In this document: positions 35,210 through 44,322 of the stretch, one piece after another | Layout of the letters: each line of letters opens with the position of its first letter | Numbering within the stretch: position 1 is the stretch's first letter | Origin: Pedobacter foliorum | Lineage (GTDB): Bacteria > Bacteroidota > Bacteroidia > Sphingobacteriales > Sphingobacteriaceae | DNA length: 64,000 bases | Assembly (NCBI RefSeq): GCF_013266735.1 | Contig: NZ_JABSNU010000001.1 | Location: 1-64,000, forward strand | Direction of reading: 5' to 3' | Position numbers and translations under genes: made by a program | Notes under the pieces: generated by a model | The model's database searches: none | Told to the model about the DNA's origin: nothing | The model's input: the letters and a program-made list of their open reading frames with translations, nothing else

Positions 35210-35342
35210 AATGGTTTAATTTATAGGTGGTTGTGTTAAAGATAGAAAACATTCCATGATTTCTAAATTTTATCTACAGTATTTCTCCAAAATTAGCCCT
35301 CATCTTTAATACGAAATTCTTAGAAGGGATTAAAACAATTAA

Positions 35343-36131
35343 ATGATGTATAGGAAATTGTTAAGTGTACTGGCACTGCTTATAATGCCAGGGGCTATCT
35401 TTGCCCAGAGTCAAGATACACTAAAAAAAGCTGTCATTAGTAGATCAGATAGCACAGTAAGGGTTACAAATGATTACAAGCCTAAAGTTACTGCCTTTAT
35501 TATTCCAGCGGTATTTATTGGTTATGGTGTGGTGTCGCTAGCTGGTGATAATGTGATCAGGCGATTGGATTATACCACAAAAAATGAGTTGCAGGAAGAC
35601 CATCCATTATTTGCAGCACATGCTGATGATTACATGCAGTTTGCTCCGGCGGTAGCAGTTTATGGGCTTAATTTAATGGGCATAAAAGGTAAAAATTCTT
35701 TACTTGATGCTACTGGGATATATGTTTTATCTGCTGCAATTATGGGCGGCAGTGTATCTGTGTTAAAGAAAGCTACACACAGGTTAAGGCCTAATGGTTC
35801 TGCGTATAACTCTTTTCCTTCAGGACATACAGCCAATGCGTTTGCTGCAGCTGAATTTTTAAATCAGGAATATAAAGATGTTTCGCCATGGTATGGTTAT
35901 GCGGGATATACTGTTGCAACAGCTACTGGTATCCTGAGGCTGTACAACAATAAACACTGGGTTAGTGATGTAGTGGCTGGTGCCGGCTTTGGTATTCTAT
36001 CAACTAAATTATCATATCTTCTTTATCCTAAACTGAAAAGATTGATTACCGGAAAGGGGAATTTCAATTATACTGTTGCACCATCTTATCAGCAGCATAC
36101 TATGGGATTTTCTTTAAGTGGTACTTTTTAA
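35343..36131 (+). CDS. PAP2-family phosphatase
   Basis: A 262-residue protein with an N-terminal signal or helix (LSVLALLIMPGAIFAQ) and several membrane helices. The three acid-phosphatase motifs are complete: KKATHRLRP (KX6RP), PSGHTANAF and RLYNNKHWVSDVVAG (RX5HX3D). The usual substrates are lipid phosphates such as phosphatidate or undecaprenyl pyrophosphate, acted on at the periplasmic face. An in-frame ATG at 35346 directly follows the first. It stands alone, divergent from the lipocalin-like gene. Confidence 0.92.
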   Translation: MMYRKLLSVLALLIMPGAIFAQSQDTLKKAVISRSDSTVRVTNDYKPKVTAFIIPAVFIGYGVVSLAGDNVIRRLDYTTKNELQEDHPLFAAHADDYMQFAPAVAVYGLNLMGIKGKNSLLDATGIYVLSAAIMGGSVSVLKKATHRLRPNGSAYNSFPSGHTANAFAAAEFLNQEYKDVSPWYGYAGYTVATATGILRLYNNKHWVSDVVAGAGFGILSTKLSYLLYPKLKRLITGKGNFNYTVAPSYQQHTMGFSLSGTF

Positions 36132-36156
36132 ATTAGTAAAGCGGTTTTGTAAATAA

Positions 36157-36196
36157 AAAAAAGAGAGGATGTTTTAAAATTCATCCTCTCTTTTTT
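36157..36196. terminator. Bidirectional terminator
   Basis: A perfect 15-bp stem (36157-36171 with 36182-36196) has A-run and T-run flanks. It lies between the convergent phosphatase and SMP-30-like genes and touches the latter's stop. Confidence 0.88.
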
Positions 36197-36197
36197 A

Positions 36198-37112
36198 TTA
36201 TTCTACTCCTTTTACCTTCATCTTTAAAGTGTGTATGGTCTTGTGTGCTGTAATGAATAAGACGTCTCTATCCTTACCTCCGAAACAAACATTGCTTGGT
36301 CCATCTGGTACTTTTAATTCAGCAATCATTTTGCCTTCAGGATTATATATATAGACCCCCGGGCCTAAAGTCAGGTATACATTTCCTTTTTCATCAAGTG
36401 TCATTCCATCAGATCCTTTATTAATGATCAATTGCTTCCCTGTTAGCTCACCATTTTTTTCAATGGCGTATTTGTAGGTTTTTCCAGCATTGATGTCAGA
36501 TACATATAAGTATTTTCCATCAGGCGTTCCCACTATGCCATTTGGTTTAACTATGCCATCAGCTGCAACTTTTACTTTTTTACTGCCCTTAGCAAGGTAA
36601 TAAACGTCGTCACTTTTAAGATCTGGTGAAGTTCTTTTCCAGTAATCACGCTGGTAATATGGGTCTGTGAAATACATATCTCCATTTGGATGGATCCAAA
36701 TATCGTTTGGTCCATTTAGTTGTTTGCCATCAAGATCTTTTAAAATGATTTTTACTTTACCTGAGGGACTTATTGACCATAATTGGCCATACTCATCAGC
36801 ACAGGTGACCAAATTTCCTTTTTTGTCAAAATAGGTTCCATTGGCTCTTCCGGTTTTATCCAGAAAGATTGAAAGTTTACCATCTGTGCCATACTTCCAT
36901 ATCTTATCATTAGGTTGATCTGTAAAAAACACATTCCCGTTTTTATCGACTGAACAGCCTTCTGTAAAACTGAAATCGGAAGACACAAGTTTAACATCAT
37001 CTTCTGCAAAAAGATTGCTTGGATGAGAGGTTAGGTTTTGTGCGGATAGATAAGAAGATGAAACTGTAAGGAGGAGTGCCAGGATGTTGAAACGTGTAAT
37101 TTTCATGTTCAT
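36198..37112 (-). CDS. Secreted SMP-30/gluconolactonase-like protein
   Basis: About 304 residues. The frame opens earlier at a TTG (37151), but the ATGs at 37112 and 37106 directly precede a Sec signal peptide (MKITRFNILALLLTVSSSYLSAQ). The mature part is a six-bladed propeller of the SMP-30/gluconolactonase type, with repeated GxVYFTDP-like strands: CSVDKNGNVFFTDQ, GPNDIWIHPNGDMYFTDPYYQ and KPNGIVGTPDGKYLYVSD. Acidic and Asn residues in these strands are where the family binds Ca or Zn. It probably hydrolyses a sugar lactone outside the cytoplasm. It lies downstream of the GH172 gene in the same direction. Confidence 0.88.
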   Translation of the reverse strand: MNMKITRFNILALLLTVSSSYLSAQNLTSHPSNLFAEDDVKLVSSDFSFTEGCSVDKNGNVFFTDQPNDKIWKYGTDGKLSIFLDKTGRANGTYFDKKGNLVTCADEYGQLWSISPSGKVKIILKDLDGKQLNGPNDIWIHPNGDMYFTDPYYQRDYWKRTSPDLKSDDVYYLAKGSKKVKVAADGIVKPNGIVGTPDGKYLYVSDINAGKTYKYAIEKNGELTGKQLIINKGSDGMTLDEKGNVYLTLGPGVYIYNPEGKMIAELKVPDGPSNVCFGGKDRDVLFITAHKTIHTLKMKVKGVE

Positions 37113-37181
37113 TGTTATTTGGTTCGTTTTGTGTGTTAGGGAAATGCCCAATATAATAGAAATGTGCTTAAGTTTAATAGT

Positions 37182-39086
37182 CTAGTTTTTCTGGCGGATT
37201 AATATTAACCTATGTATGTTAACAATTGATTTTTTATCATCGGCTTTAAAATGTAGGGTTATAGCATTCTTAAAGTCGTCTAGATTAATGTCGCAGATGT
37301 ACGAATTGGGAGACGATTCGCGTTTTTCAGCATAGTAAGAAAACGGTTCACTTACTAGCTTTTGTCTTTGCCATACGGTGATTTCTGCACCATCAGTCGA
37401 TTTTTCAACATCAGCATACAGTTTGTAAGAACCTTTAGGAAGTTCACTAAGATCTATTTTTACTTGACCGCCATTTGTAGAGTGTAAAACGTTTCCATCT
37501 ATTTTAACTGCACCTCCAATGGTATATTGCATCAGTTGCGGATAAACCATAAGTGTATCTGGAATATATACTTTTGTTAAGGTATGGGTAGGTAAAATAG
37601 AGCCTTCATTAATTGGTTTTTCTGCGTAATAGAACGCCACTGAGGTATAATCTCCTGGTTTGTTATTATTCTCAGGCCCGTGTTCCATAGTGTGTTTTAT
37701 TTCTTTTTCAAATGGCATTTTATCCGAAATGAAGAGCCTGTAGCCTCCGGTTCTGGCAAAAGGTAAAGAATAATCAAGTGAGCCATGAAGTGGTAAACTC
37801 ATTTTTCTATCCCAACGGTCAAGTAGTGCATACCAACCTCCATTAAAATAATCTTCTGATCCTGTTCCATGCATCCTCATTTCACCATCTATTGTAGTTA
37901 CGTCATCTCCCTCAAAGAATAAAGTCATTCCAGGGTTAAGGCCTTGGGCTTGGAGAATCGTGCCCACATAATGTCCTTTTCCTTTTCCTTGAAGAAATAA
38001 ATGAGGCTGGCCAGGGATAGTGTTTTTTTCGGGATTCCAAAAAGCATAGAATCTGCCTTCCTTTAAAGAGTTATACTTTCTATCCTCCACGTAAACCTCT
38101 GCCTCTATTTTTACTGGAGTTGATACGGCTCCATTGGTTGATTCAAGTTGTATGAGCTCTATTTTTGCTTTTTGTTGAAATGGCATTGGGAAGTAGCAAT
38201 AATTGATATTATCAGCCGAGCCTATTAATAGACTTTGCATAGATTCTTTTCCAAATGCATAACCAAAAAAGTCAGCAACAGGCATAAATAGGGCAGGGCG
38301 CTCATCATCCCAGCTCATCTTAATTAAAACGTCTTTATTTAAACCCCTGAAAGAATCCGCATGATGTAATTTTATCCCTGTTATTCTTCCCCCTTGATTT
38401 ACATTTGCAATAGTTACCGATTTGGTAGGTGTTAAAATGGCTTCGGTATGAATTAATTTGCCAAGTGGTTTAGTGATGTTATTCCAATCCTGACTAAGTG
38501 CTTTAAGCGCTTCTTTTTCTTGTTCATTTAAATTAGGATTGAAATTTTTAACTTGATAGTTTTTTGGATAGCTTCTGTATTGAATTTGATAGAATTCCAT
38601 TTTTTTTCCTCTTGAAACTATCTTGCACCCATTTTTAAAGGTAATTGGAATGTAACTGAAATAACCGCCAAGTTCATTACCTGTTAGCGGAGAGATGAAA
38701 GGGAATGATTTTCCTGAAAACAGATCTGAAAAACGAATTGAAAAACTTGGTTTTGTTTCCCCGCCAAAATAAAAGTCGAGCATATCATTGTTTGGAGTTG
38801 GCGTCCAAATCCTATTAATAACACCATTTCCTTTTGCCTCAAATATTACTAATGAACTGTCTGCATTTTTACGGATAAAGGAATATTTGCCACTAAATCC
38901 ATCATCATTGTTACCTGTTGTGTCATATGATGAGAACTGTTTTACTTCGGTATTCTCCCAGTAGGAGGGTAAATCTTTTATAGAACTGAGTTTACTTAAT
39001 TCGGTTACTGTGTTTATTTGTTTCTCCTGGGCCGATAAATTTAGGGTTATACTACACAGGAATACATATAAAGTGGTTCTTTTCAT
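37182..39086 (-). CDS. DUF2961 / glycoside hydrolase family 172 protein
   Basis: A 634-residue protein with a signal peptide (MKRTTLYVFLCSITLNLSAQ). Hallmarks of DUF2961 (now GH172) are GNGVINRIWTPTPNNDMLDFYF, the SPLTGNELGGYFSYIPITF stretch, and MHGTGSEDYFNGGWY near residue 408, which carries a conserved Glu-Asp. The C-terminal ~130 residues form an extra beta-sandwich with DGAEITVWQ-like sequence. Characterised GH172 enzymes act on arabinofuranosides or fructofuranosides; specificity here is open. It is probably co-transcribed with the SMP-30-like gene (about 70-base gap). Confidence 0.9.
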   Translation of the reverse strand: MKRTTLYVFLCSITLNLSAQEKQINTVTELSKLSSIKDLPSYWENTEVKQFSSYDTTGNNDDGFSGKYSFIRKNADSSLVIFEAKGNGVINRIWTPTPNNDMLDFYFGGETKPSFSIRFSDLFSGKSFPFISPLTGNELGGYFSYIPITFKNGCKIVSRGKKMEFYQIQYRSYPKNYQVKNFNPNLNEQEKEALKALSQDWNNITKPLGKLIHTEAILTPTKSVTIANVNQGGRITGIKLHHADSFRGLNKDVLIKMSWDDERPALFMPVADFFGYAFGKESMQSLLIGSADNINYCYFPMPFQQKAKIELIQLESTNGAVSTPVKIEAEVYVEDRKYNSLKEGRFYAFWNPEKNTIPGQPHLFLQGKGKGHYVGTILQAQGLNPGMTLFFEGDDVTTIDGEMRMHGTGSEDYFNGGWYALLDRWDRKMSLPLHGSLDYSLPFARTGGYRLFISDKMPFEKEIKHTMEHGPENNNKPGDYTSVAFYYAEKPINEGSILPTHTLTKVYIPDTLMVYPQLMQYTIGGAVKIDGNVLHSTNGGQVKIDLSELPKGSYKLYADVEKSTDGAEITVWQRQKLVSEPFSYYAEKRESSPNSYICDINLDDFKNAITLHFKADDKKSIVNIHRLILIRQKN

Positions 39087-39148
39087 CTGGTTAAATTAAT
39101 TATTTTCTTTAATTATAAAAATTACATGAACCGAACATTTCAATCTAC

Positions 39149-39175
39149 TTGGCAATTTTAATATCCTTATATTTG
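39149..39175 (+). promoter_or_regulatory. -33/-7 promoter of the small hypothetical gene
   Basis: TTG (39149-39151) and TATATTTG (39168-39175) are separated by 16 bases, close to the Bacteroidota consensus. The start site near 39182 precedes the ATG at 39205 and supports this plus-strand gene over the overlapping minus-strand frame. Confidence 0.6.
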
Positions 39176-39204
39176 CTAATATTTGTAGTATTTCAATTAG
39201 TGTT

Positions 39205-39516
39205 ATGAAAGTTACTGTGCTTCCAATTATAGAATCTGAAACCGTTCCTGCTGCGCCATTAGCCAAAGTGATGAATGAGAGATTGCGTCGTTTGGCTATG
39301 GAATTGAGGGATATCCACCTCAATGAACTGGAGACAATTGAGCCGATGTTCGAAGATTTGGTAATCTATATTGGTTATAACACTAAGTATAGTATTCGCT
39401 GGAAAATTGTAAATGATGTGCCGGCTAGGATAGAAACTATCGTAGCAGATCAATGTGCATTACTTGGATATATCAGATGGAAAACGCCAACCCTTAATAG
39501 TTTTCATGGCCGATAA
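39205..39516 (+). CDS. Hypothetical protein
   Basis: A 103-residue cytoplasmic protein with no signal or membrane segment. The sequence suggests helix (PLAKVMNERLRRLAMELRDIHLNELE) followed by strands (LVIYIGYNTKYSIRWKIV, RIETIVADQCALLGYIRW). The family was not recognised. A good promoter just upstream and normal codon use support expression. An open frame on the opposite strand (39096-39323) overlaps but lacks a promoter and has an unconvincing composition. Confidence 0.6.
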   Translation: MKVTVLPIIESETVPAAPLAKVMNERLRRLAMELRDIHLNELETIEPMFEDLVIYIGYNTKYSIRWKIVNDVPARIETIVADQCALLGYIRWKTPTLNSFHGR

Positions 39517-39599
39517 ACTATTTCATTAAGAGATAGGTAATTACTTCTTTGGTGCGATTTAATAATTAAATTTTTATACTTTAGGAGTAAATCATGATC

Positions 39600-41183
39600 A
39601 TGAAATTCAAGCTGTTACTCTTTCTTTCTTTTTTCTTACTTATTCATTTGTGCTGTGTAAAAAAGAATTTAGTTCCGTTGAAGCCCTATAAGTTTTCCTC
39701 TAAATTCAATAAATCCACTCCTTTAAAGCAGGTGCTTGGAGTAAATGCCTTTGAATGGGATTTTCAGCATGGTAATAATCCAACTGTTGTAAATAATGAG
39801 CTGCTTGCTGGTATGAAATCTTTTACTGCAATTCGTCATTATATGGATTGGGAAAAGTTAGAGCATAAGGAAGGAAGCTACAGTTTTAATCCTACAATTA
39901 GTGGAGGCTGGAATTATGATGCCTTATATGAAACATGTAAATCTGAAGGAATTGATGTCTTGGCATGTCTTAAAACAATTCCAGCATGGTTGCAGGAAAC
40001 ATATCCTGTTGGAGAGCGTGATAATGAAAATGTTCCCGTACGCTACGGAAAAGATTTTTCAGACCCTCATTCATATATCGAGCAAGCTAAAGTGGGTTTT
40101 CAATTTGCTGCAAGATATGGTAGCAATGTAAATGTAGATACCAGCCTCTTGAGTGTTTACACAAAACCACGTTGGTATAACGATAAAATAAATGAAGTAA
40201 AAAAAGGGCTTAATCTTATAAAATATATTGAGTGTGATAATGAGCGTGATAAATGGTGGAAAGGGAAAAAAGCATATCAGAATGGTAGACAATATGCAGC
40301 AAATCTCTCTGCATTTTATGATGGGCATATGAATACGATGGGGCCGGGAGTGGGTGTTAAAAACGCAGACCCCAATATGAAGGTTGTTATGGCAGGTCTG
40401 GCTAAGCCCGATGCAAATTATGTGTTAGAAATGATTAAATGGTGTAAAGATAATCGTGGGTATAGGGCTGACGGCTCCGTTAATTTGTGCTGGGATGTAA
40501 TTAATTATCATTTATATTCAGATGATGAAAATTCATCTCAAGGGAATAAAGCTACCCGTGGTTCTGCACCAGAGTTATCAGGAGCAGATTCAATTGCGCA
40601 AACATTTATGCAAGTCGCACATAAATACGCTAAAGATATGCCGGTATGGATGTCAGAAACAGGATATGATGTGAACCAGCAAAGTCCACTAAAAGCCATC
40701 CCCATTGGAAACAAAACGGCTCTTTTAACCCAGGCCGATTGGATATTGAGATCTGCTCTCTTGTATGTTAGAAATGGAATTTCTCGTGTATTCTTTTATC
40801 AAACCTATGATTATGATTTCGCTAACGGTGGGCGATTCAGCTCTTCAGGATTGCTAAATAAAGATCATACCAGAAAACCCGCTGCGGACTATCTCTATCA
40901 GGTGAATAAGCTGCTTGGAAATTATTCCTATTCTGGCACAATTAACTCTAACCCTTTAGTTGATAAGTATAGTTTTAATGGAAAACAGGCTTATGTATTA
41001 GTAAAACCTTCTGAAAATGGCAGCAGTATTAAGTACACACTAAATTTGAATACAATTAGTAATGCCCGTATCTACTATCCTACAGCAGGTCAGGACTCGA
41101 TGAAAGTAGAAGATGTAAAGGTCACCAACGGGAAACTTCTGTTAAATGTTACGGAGACTCCAATGTTTGTACTACCTTATTAA
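39600..41183 (+). CDS. Clan GH-A glycoside hydrolase lipoprotein (GH39-like)
   Basis: A 527-residue protein from ATG 39600, with ATG 39594 as an in-frame alternative. A signal ends in LCC, a likely lipid-modified Cys. The TIM-barrel motifs of clan GH-A are present: TAIRHYMDWEKLE early, the acid/base pair Asn-Glu in YIECDNERDKWW (N214-E215), and the nucleophile Glu353 in MPVWMSETGYD. A C-terminal beta-domain follows (about 425-527). The overall layout resembles GH39 or related beta-xylosidase and endo-glycosidase families; the exact family and substrate are uncertain. The gene converges with the AraC gene, four bases apart. Confidence 0.82.
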   Translation: MKFKLLLFLSFFLLIHLCCVKKNLVPLKPYKFSSKFNKSTPLKQVLGVNAFEWDFQHGNNPTVVNNELLAGMKSFTAIRHYMDWEKLEHKEGSYSFNPTISGGWNYDALYETCKSEGIDVLACLKTIPAWLQETYPVGERDNENVPVRYGKDFSDPHSYIEQAKVGFQFAARYGSNVNVDTSLLSVYTKPRWYNDKINEVKKGLNLIKYIECDNERDKWWKGKKAYQNGRQYAANLSAFYDGHMNTMGPGVGVKNADPNMKVVMAGLAKPDANYVLEMIKWCKDNRGYRADGSVNLCWDVINYHLYSDDENSSQGNKATRGSAPELSGADSIAQTFMQVAHKYAKDMPVWMSETGYDVNQQSPLKAIPIGNKTALLTQADWILRSALLYVRNGISRVFFYQTYDYDFANGGRFSSSGLLNKDHTRKPAADYLYQVNKLLGNYSYSGTINSNPLVDKYSFNGKQAYVLVKPSENGSSIKYTLNLNTISNARIYYPTAGQDSMKVEDVKVTNGKLLLNVTETPMFVLPY

Positions 41184-41187
41184 TCAT

Positions 41188-42057
41188 TTATGTTAGCATG
41201 TGGCTTTGACGATAAAGTTTAGGTGTTTTTCCTGTAATCATTTTAAAGCTCTTGTGAAATGAGGAGAAATTGTGAAAGCCGGATTCAAAGCATATTTGCT
41301 TAATATCCATTTTATTTTCGAGGATTAACTTGCATGAATAACCGATTCTAATATCGACAAGGAATTTAGAAAATGTCTTTCCTGTGCGTGTTTTAAAGTA
41401 GCGACAAAAGGAATTTGGAACCAAATCAGCAACTGAAGCAATTTCCTCCAATTGAATTTTCTTTCTGAAGTTGTTTAATGCAAAGTTGTAAATGTTGTTC
41501 ATGCGCTCATTTTCAGATTCTCTGTAATCGTATTTAAAACCTATAGAAGATAGCAGTGCAATTTGCGATAGATTTGATATTGCGGTTAAACACTCTAGCA
41601 GACCTATTATTTTAGCTATTCCATTGCTTTGATAGATTTTTTCGATGTAAGGGGCGATTTCTTTTGCATTCTGGTCCTTTATCAGGATACCTCTTTTCGC
41701 TTTTTCAAGAATATTTTTAATGGGCTTGGTTTCAGGAAGGTGTAAAAAACGTTCACCCATAAAGTTATCGTAAAAATGAATTACTGTTGAATATGGCTCA
41801 TTTGAATTCGCATCATCAAAGTATGGAGGGTCGTATCGCCAGTAATGAGGAAGGTCACTTCCGACCAAAACAATGTCACCGGGCATAAATCTTTTGATAT
41901 TGTCACCAACAAACTGAGTTCCTGATCCTTTATGAAAACAGATCAATTCAATTTCAGTATGGTAATGCCATCTGTTATTGATGTTGGGGATCATGTCTTT
42001 TCTGACACTGAAAGAGTGATCCGCACTATTGGGTATTTTCAGGTGCTGAGGTTTCAT
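41188..42057 (-). CDS. AraC-family transcriptional regulator
   Basis: A 289-residue regulator. The N-terminal ~170 residues form a cupin-like ligand domain (IELICFHKGSGTQFVGDNIKRFMPGDIVLVGS). The C-terminal ~100 residues hold two helix-turn-helix motifs (IQLEEIASVADLVPNSFCRYFK and DIKQICFESGFHNFSSFHKSFK), followed by GKTPKLYR. Regulators of this type respond to sugars and activate adjacent catabolic genes. It is divergent from the aldo/keto reductase-dehydrogenase pair across 142 bases, so these and possibly the fucosidase are the likely targets. Confidence 0.93.
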   Translation of the reverse strand: MKPQHLKIPNSADHSFSVRKDMIPNINNRWHYHTEIELICFHKGSGTQFVGDNIKRFMPGDIVLVGSDLPHYWRYDPPYFDDANSNEPYSTVIHFYDNFMGERFLHLPETKPIKNILEKAKRGILIKDQNAKEIAPYIEKIYQSNGIAKIIGLLECLTAISNLSQIALLSSIGFKYDYRESENERMNNIYNFALNNFRKKIQLEEIASVADLVPNSFCRYFKTRTGKTFSKFLVDIRIGYSCKLILENKMDIKQICFESGFHNFSSFHKSFKMITGKTPKLYRQSHMLT

Positions 42058-42199
42058 TTAAGCTATTATAGCTAAAATACTCATTAAAAAATCATATTAA
42101 TAGTTATTATGTTAAAATAGCTTAATGAATGGATAAACACACAATCTTTTTTTTACTCAAAAGAAGCGTCCTTTATAATGTCAACTATATAGTCATTTG

Positions 42200-43237
42200 A
42201 TGTTATCTGTAAAAAAGGAATTGAAAAATAAAGATCTAATGCCCCCGGTAATTTTTGGTACAAGTAGTTTAGGGAATTTGTATCAGGCAATAGACTATGA
42301 AATAAAGAGAGATATTGTGAATGAATGCATCGAGCATTCATTTGATAAGCCATTATTTGATACTGCAGGTAAATATGGAGCAGGAATGGCTTTGGAAACT
42401 CTGGGTAAATGTTTGTCGGATTTAAGTGTTCACCCAGATGATGTGATCATTTGTAATAAGCTAGGCTGGTATCAAACAGAACTACTTACTCAGGAACCGA
42501 CTTTTGAGAAAGGAGTTTGGGTGAATCTGAAAAATGATGCAGTGCAGAAGATTAGTTATGATGGTATTTTAGAATGTTTCAATCAAGGCAATCGGTTATT
42601 AGGCATTTATTCTGCAAAAATGGTATCTGTTCATGATCCCGATGAATATTTGGCTACTGCATCGAATGAAATCGAAGAAAAACAAAAGTATCATGATATT
42701 CTTGAGGCCTACCGGGCGCTCGCTGATTTAAAAAAACAAAAGGCAATAACTTCAATTGGTATCGGTGCTAAGAATTGGAAGGTAATTCAGCGTATTGTCA
42801 ATGATGTGGAACTTGATTGGGTAATGATTGCTAATAGTTTGACTGTAAAGTCGCATCCTGAAGACTTAATGGCTTTTATTGCTGATTTAAAGAAAAAGAA
42901 TATTACTGTTATTAATTCTGCTGTATTTAATGGAGGTTTTTTAATTGGTAGTGATTTCTATAACTATCAGAAAGTAGATAGAAACAGTTCGGATGGTAAG
43001 GCGCTCTATGAATGGAGGGATAGTTTTTTTAAGTTATGTCATAAATTTAAAGTTAAGCCTGCCGAAGTGTGTTTCAATTTTGGATTCAATGTAGAAGGGG
43101 TAAGTAGTATTGCTTTGAATACAACTAAGCCAGAAAAAATAAAAGAAAATGTAATGATGGTAAATAAAGAAATCCCATTAGATTTCTGGAAAGCCATGAA
43201 AGAAGAGCAATTGATCGCAATACCTGTTATTAGATGA
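42200..43237 (+). CDS. Aldo/keto reductase, L-fucose (D-threo-aldose) dehydrogenase-like
   Basis: A 345-residue protein from ATG 42200; the frame also opens at TTG 42197. The AKR tetrad is recognisable: Asp and Tyr in FDTAGKYGAGMALETLG (D54, Y59), Lys in IICNKLGW and His in VSVHDPDEY. FGTSSLGNLY at the N-terminus and the YG-rich start of helix 1 are typical of the D-threo-aldose 1-dehydrogenase branch, which oxidises L-fucose to its lactone. The neighbouring fucosidase supports this. Its stop overlaps the dehydrogenase start (ATGA). Confidence 0.85.
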   Translation: MLSVKKELKNKDLMPPVIFGTSSLGNLYQAIDYEIKRDIVNECIEHSFDKPLFDTAGKYGAGMALETLGKCLSDLSVHPDDVIICNKLGWYQTELLTQEPTFEKGVWVNLKNDAVQKISYDGILECFNQGNRLLGIYSAKMVSVHDPDEYLATASNEIEEKQKYHDILEAYRALADLKKQKAITSIGIGAKNWKVIQRIVNDVELDWVMIANSLTVKSHPEDLMAFIADLKKKNITVINSAVFNGGFLIGSDFYNYQKVDRNSSDGKALYEWRDSFFKLCHKFKVKPAEVCFNFGFNVEGVSSIALNTTKPEKIKENVMMVNKEIPLDFWKAMKEEQLIAIPVIR

Positions 43238-44250
43238 AAACATTAATTTGTAGTACTCCTGGGGAGTTTGAATATAAAGAGACTGAGCTTCCGGTTTTAA
43301 AAACAGGGCATACTTTACTCAAGATTAAAGCAATTGGAATTTGTGGTACGGATTACCATGCATATAAAGGTGTTCAGCCTTTCTTTATCTATCCCAGAAT
43401 ATTGGGACATGAAATTGCTGCTGAAATTGTAGAAACAACGCTAACAAGTGAATTTAGCGTAGGGGAAAAGGTTACAATTAGCCCATATTTTTATTGTGGA
43501 AATTGTATTGCATGCCGTAATGGAAAAACGAACTGCTGTGAAACAATGAAGGTTTGTGGTGTGCATATAGATGGTGCAATGAGTGAATACATTCTTGTTC
43601 CTGATTATTCATTAATAAACGGAGAAGGGCTGACTGAGGATGAATTGGTACTTGTAGAGCCACTGGCGATTGGTGCACATGGAATTAGTCGGGCAAATGT
43701 TCGTAAAGGTGAATATGTTTTGATTGTAGGTGCAGGTCCTATAGGTTTGGGGACTATGGATTTCGCTAGAATAGCAGGGGCAGAGGTTATTGCATTAGAT
43801 ACTAACACTCAAAGACTTGAGTTTTGCAGAGACAAATTAGGCGTAAAACATATTATAAATGCAGTTTCCGATGATGTTGTTGAGCAATTGAAATTGATAA
43901 CCAATGGCGATATGCCTACAGTTGTAATAGATTGTACTGGTAATCTGAAAGCAATAAACAATGCATTTCAATACATGGCACATGGTGCTCGCTTTGTATT
44001 AATAGGTTTGCAAAAGCAGGAAATAAGCTTTAGCCATCCTGAATTTCATAAGAGAGAAGCAACGTTGATGAGTAGCCGAAATGCTTTGCCTGCTGATTTT
44101 AAGCATGTAATATCATGTATCAAAAATGGAAAGATAAAACCATTAGATTACATCACGCATAAATTAAATTTTCAGGAAGTAAAGGATAAATTTGATAGCC
44201 TTATTGACGCTGAAGATGGTTTAGTGAAGGCCGTTGTGGTTTTTGATTGA
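43234..44250 (+). CDS. Zinc-binding alcohol/sugar dehydrogenase (MDR family)
   Basis: A 338-residue medium-chain dehydrogenase. The catalytic zinc ligands are C37 in GICGTDYHAYKG and H59-E60 in GHE. The structural zinc site is CGNCIACRNGKTNCC (C88, C91, C94 and C101 or C102). The NAD domain starts LIVGAGPIGLGTMDFA, and Asp in VIALDT suggests NAD preference. It is translationally coupled to the aldo/keto reductase (four-base overlap), so both likely act on one sugar-oxidation route. L-fuconate or a related polyol is a plausible but unproven substrate. Confidence 0.92.
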   Translation: MKTLICSTPGEFEYKETELPVLKTGHTLLKIKAIGICGTDYHAYKGVQPFFIYPRILGHEIAAEIVETTLTSEFSVGEKVTISPYFYCGNCIACRNGKTNCCETMKVCGVHIDGAMSEYILVPDYSLINGEGLTEDELVLVEPLAIGAHGISRANVRKGEYVLIVGAGPIGLGTMDFARIAGAEVIALDTNTQRLEFCRDKLGVKHIINAVSDDVVEQLKLITNGDMPTVVIDCTGNLKAINNAFQYMAHGARFVLIGLQKQEISFSHPEFHKREATLMSSRNALPADFKHVISCIKNGKIKPLDYITHKLNFQEVKDKFDSLIDAEDGLVKAVVVFD

Positions 44251-44262
44251 TACTCAAAACAA

Positions 44263-44306
44263 AAAAAGCAGTACTGAAAGCTTCCCAGAGCTTTAGTACT
44301 GCTTTA
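44263..44306. terminator. Bidirectional terminator
   Basis: AAAGCAGTACTGAAAGCT pairs with AGCTTTAGTACTGCTTT with one bulged base. It lies between the convergent dehydrogenase and fucosidase genes. Confidence 0.82.
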
Positions 44307-44322
44307 TCTTATATGATTGCTA

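Noticed and set aside
39096..39323. 75-residue minus-strand frame overlapping the hypothetical gene at 39205
   Set aside because: The plus-strand gene has a good promoter and more normal composition; the minus frame has neither.
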